From contig SLIZ01000160.1 of assembly GCA_007135395.1 (NCBI GenBank), forward strand, positions 1-41,974: a stretch of 41,974 bases of DNA. The letters are read 5' to 3'. Both the position numbers and the translations under genes were made by a program. Origin of the DNA: Wenzhouxiangellaceae bacterium. Lineage in GTDB: Bacteria; Pseudomonadota; Gammaproteobacteria; Xanthomonadales; Wenzhouxiangellaceae. Below the pieces are notes generated by a model. That model had not been told where the DNA came from. It was given only the letters and a program-made list of their open reading frames with translations, and ran no database searches. Below are positions 40,370 to 41,974 of the stretch, piece by piece. Every line of letters starts with the position of its first letter. Within the stretch, counting starts at the first letter, position 1.

Positions 40370-41233
40370 TCAAAGCTCGGTTCGTACATCCAGCAATTCG
40401 GGGAAAAAGCTCAGTTCCAGTGCCCGCTGCAGGAACCCGACGCCGGACGATCCACCCGTCCCGGACTTGTAACCGATGATCCGCTCGACGGTCTTCATGT
40501 GCCGAAAACGCCAAAGCTGGAAGGACTCCTCCACATCCACCAGGCGCTCGCACAATGCGTACTCGGTCCAGTACCGGTCCGGGTTTCGATAGATGCCCAC
40601 CAGGGCCGGGATCAGGTCCGGGTTGCGCCGGTAGGGCTGGGTCCAGTCGCGCTCGATGCTGGCCTCGGGAATCGGATGGCCCTTGCGGGCAAGAAAGCGA
40701 AGGAATTCGTCGTACAGCCCCGGGGACCGGGAAATCCGGGTCATTTCCTCGAGAATCTCCGGCTTGTGGCTGTACAGCTTGAGCATGTCGGTATTCTTGT
40801 TCCCCAGCAGAAACTCCACCATCCGGTACTGCCAGGACTGAAAACCCGAGGCATCGCCGAGCACATCGCGAAACTGGATGTACTCGCTGGGCGTCAGCGT
40901 TTCCAGAACCCCCCATTGCTCGAAAAGCTGGCGCTGGACCTGCTTGATCCGGGCCAGGATCTTCAGGCACGGCTCCGGGTCGTCGGCGGCCACATGGGCG
41001 ATGGCCGACTTGAGCTCGTGAATGATGAGCTTGAACCACAGCTCCGATGTCTGGTGCTGGATGATGAACAGCAGCTCGTCATGGTGGGGTGGATCGCTCA
41101 GCGGGTGCTGGGCGTTGAGGATTCGATCGAGCCCCAGGTACCCGCCGTAGTCCATGCGCCCGTCGAGTTCGGTGTGAATACCCTCTTCCAGCTCCCGGCG
41201 GTTGTCCTTGTCGCTCATCTTGTCACTCGTCAT
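40370..41233 (-). CDS. kynA: Tryptophan 2,3-dioxygenase
   Basis: Heme dioxygenase, 287 residues, converting L-tryptophan to N-formylkynurenine, the first step of the kynurenine route. It carries [27 protein letters not shown] (distal His region), the axial heme His in [14 protein letters not shown] and the substrate loop [14 protein letters not shown]. The ATG is coupled to a 5-codon leader frame (listed separately); a second in-frame ATG lies five codons later. Later pathway genes are 36-39 kb away in this window; kynurenine formamidase, kmo and kynU are not in view. Confidence 0.97.
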   Translation of the reverse strand: MTSDKMSDKDNRRELEEGIHTELDGRMDYGGYLGLDRILNAQHPLSDPPHHDELLFIIQHQTSELWFKLIIHELKSAIAHVAADDPEPCLKILARIKQVQRQLFEQWGVLETLTPSEYIQFRDVLGDASGFQSWQYRMVEFLLGNKNTDMLKLYSHKPEILEEMTRISRSPGLYDEFLRFLARKGHPIPEASIERDWTQPYRRNPDLIPALVGIYRNPDRYWTEYALCERLVDVEESFQLWRFRHMKTVERIIGYKSGTGGSSGVGFLQRALELSFFPELLDVRTEL

Positions 41234-41247
41234 TGTAAAAGGCCCAT
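41230..41247 (-). CDS. Five-codon leader frame overlapping the kynA start
   Basis: A strong GGAGGGAG ribosome-binding site (41255-41262, minus strand) lies 7 bases before an ATG that encodes only MGLLQ and then stops. The TGA overlaps the kynA ATG (ATGA). The kynA ATG has no ribosome-binding site of its own at the right distance, so ribosomes probably reach kynA by reinitiation after this mini-frame. It has no Trp codon, so classical Trp attenuation is not suggested. Confidence 0.5.
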   Translation of the reverse strand: MGLLQ

Positions 41248-41305
41248 TGTAAGACTCCCTCCGATTCCCGGGTGCTCGACTGTACGGAGACTGCCCGCCC
41301 GTGGT

Positions 41306-41311
41306 TATAAT
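41306..41311 (+). promoter_or_regulatory. -10 box of the E1-alpha (pdhA-type) gene
   Basis: Perfect TATAAT on the plus strand, with no convincing -35 at 16-18 bases. It implies a leader of about 125 bases before the E1-alpha ATG. The leader holds GC-rich inverted stretches (CCGGG...CCCGG) but no known riboswitch motif. Confidence 0.45.
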
Positions 41312-41441
41312 ACGGCCCGCGTTCGTGTCCGGGCAGACGGGACAGAATCATCCCCGAAAAGGAGATTCCGCCCCGGGTCTGGTAAAAGCCCGGAACAGGG
41401 CTCCGACACGGCAGAACAACACGACCCAATCACGAGGATTC

Positions 41442-41974
41442 ATGCCCATGGTGGCCACAATCGCCTCCTTCAAGGTGGATTACTTCCAGTTTCTCGGGCC
41501 CGATGGAAAACTGGTTGAAGACCAGCGAGTACCCGCCCTGGCCCGGGATCTGAAGCAACTGACCGAAATGTACCAACTGATGGTGCTGACCCGGGTTTTC
41601 GACAAGAAGGCCGTTGCCCTGCAGCGCACGGGCAAACTCGGGACCTACGCTTCCAGCCTCGGTCACGAGGCCGCCCACGGGGCCATAGGTGCCGCCATGC
41701 GCGACGAAGACTGCTTTGCCCCCATGTACCGGGAATACGCCGCCCAGTTCTACCGGGGCGTCAAGATGTCGGAAGTCCTGATGTACTGGGGCGGAGACGA
41801 GCGGGGCAGCAATTTCTCCGGCCCCAAACACGATTTTGCCTGGGCGGTGCCCATCGCCACCCAGTGCCTGCACGCCGCCGGTGCCGCAATGGCCTACAAG
41901 CTTCGCGGCCAGGACCGGGTCGCAGTCACCGTGGTCGGCGACGGGGGCTCTTCCAAGGGTGATTTTCTCGAGGC
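41442..41974 (+). CDS. pdhA: 2-oxo acid dehydrogenase E1 component, alpha subunit (partial)
   Basis: The first 177 codons of a thiamine-diphosphate E1-alpha subunit; the gene runs off the right edge. It reads MPMVATIASFKVDYFQFLGP, then LTEMYQLMVLTRVFDKKAVAL, TGKLGTYASSLGHEAAHGAI and MYREYAAQFYRGV. The start of the ThDP-binding motif GDGGSSKGDFLEA is at the edge. This matches the pyruvate dehydrogenase E1-alpha type of alpha2beta2 complexes, though branched-chain oxoacid E1-alpha is close. It has a GAGG ribosome-binding site, and a second ATG two codons on is possible. The E1-beta and E2 genes are expected just outside. Confidence 0.85.
   Translation, partial: MPMVATIASFKVDYFQFLGPDGKLVEDQRVPALARDLKQLTEMYQLMVLTRVFDKKAVALQRTGKLGTYASSLGHEAAHGAIGAAMRDEDCFAPMYREYAAQFYRGVKMSEVLMYWGGDERGSNFSGPKHDFAWAVPIATQCLHAAGAAMAYKLRGQDRVAVTVVGDGGSSKGDFLE

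Noticed and set aside
40286-41518. 410-codon plus-strand frame over kynA
   Set aside because: It is a shadow of the conserved dioxygenase and crosses the divergent promoter region.

Overview
This is a GC-rich, gene-dense chromosomal stretch of a gammaproteobacterium, most plausibly close to the Xanthomonadales/Wenzhouxiangella side of the class. The basis is the MurL plus MurD2-type pair for D-glutamate entry into peptidoglycan (described from Xanthomonas), an aerobic kynurenine pathway, an NAD-type isocitrate dehydrogenase, PspABC, EpmA, BepA and a TIGR02999-like ECF sigma factor joined to a membrane Ser/Thr kinase. I see no transposase, integrase, phage gene, CRISPR array, rRNA or tRNA. Nearly all genes sit in tight operons with 4-nt ATGA/GTGA overlaps.

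Layout. 1-5.2 kb: an outward promoter at the left edge, iscA(-), asnS(+), then a tryptophan-catabolism block with a divergent SDR, a 2-aminomuconic semialdehyde dehydrogenase and a RidA-type 2-aminomuconate deaminase (+), facing 3-hydroxyanthranilate dioxygenase (-). 5.2-5.7 kb is a 485-base gap with a perfect inverted repeat and coding-like remnants. 5.7-10.2 kb: a K+/H+ antiporter (+), then an FKBP isomerase-DUF1289-Nudix-MltF operon (-). 10.2-12.1 kb: pspABC behind a sigma-54 promoter, followed by a 46-codon small gene. 12.2-17.2 kb: enoyl-CoA hydratase (+), then the kinase/TPR protein and its ECF sigma factor and a DUF1684 lipoprotein (-). 17.3-22.1 kb: rfbBACD-manC (-), making dTDP-rhamnose and GDP-mannose for surface polysaccharide. 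22.2-23.8 kb: ssb(-) and ispB(+) diverge.

23.8-28.7 kb: an AI-2E/PerM-type permease, murL and murD2 in one operon, plus an unassigned outer-membrane barrel, all (-). 28.9-32.3 kb: thiD(+), NAD isocitrate dehydrogenase, grxC and tusD-tusC-tusE/dsrC (-). 32.3-37.2 kb: bepA and epmA (+), a membrane-anchored unknown protein (-), a GNAT-M15 peptidase fusion (+) and a SecB-like protein (-). 37.4-42 kb: a periplasmic penicillin-acylase-family hydrolase and tryptophan 2,3-dioxygenase (-), divergent from a pdhA-type E1-alpha gene cut by the right edge.

Two themes recur. Tryptophan degradation is encoded at both ends of the window (dioxygenase at 41 kb, ring cleavage and lower pathway at 2-5 kb). Envelope construction and quality control (MurL/MurD2, rhamnose/mannose donors, Psp, BepA, MltF, FKBP, M15 peptidase, ispB for lipid carriers and quinones) account for much of the rest.
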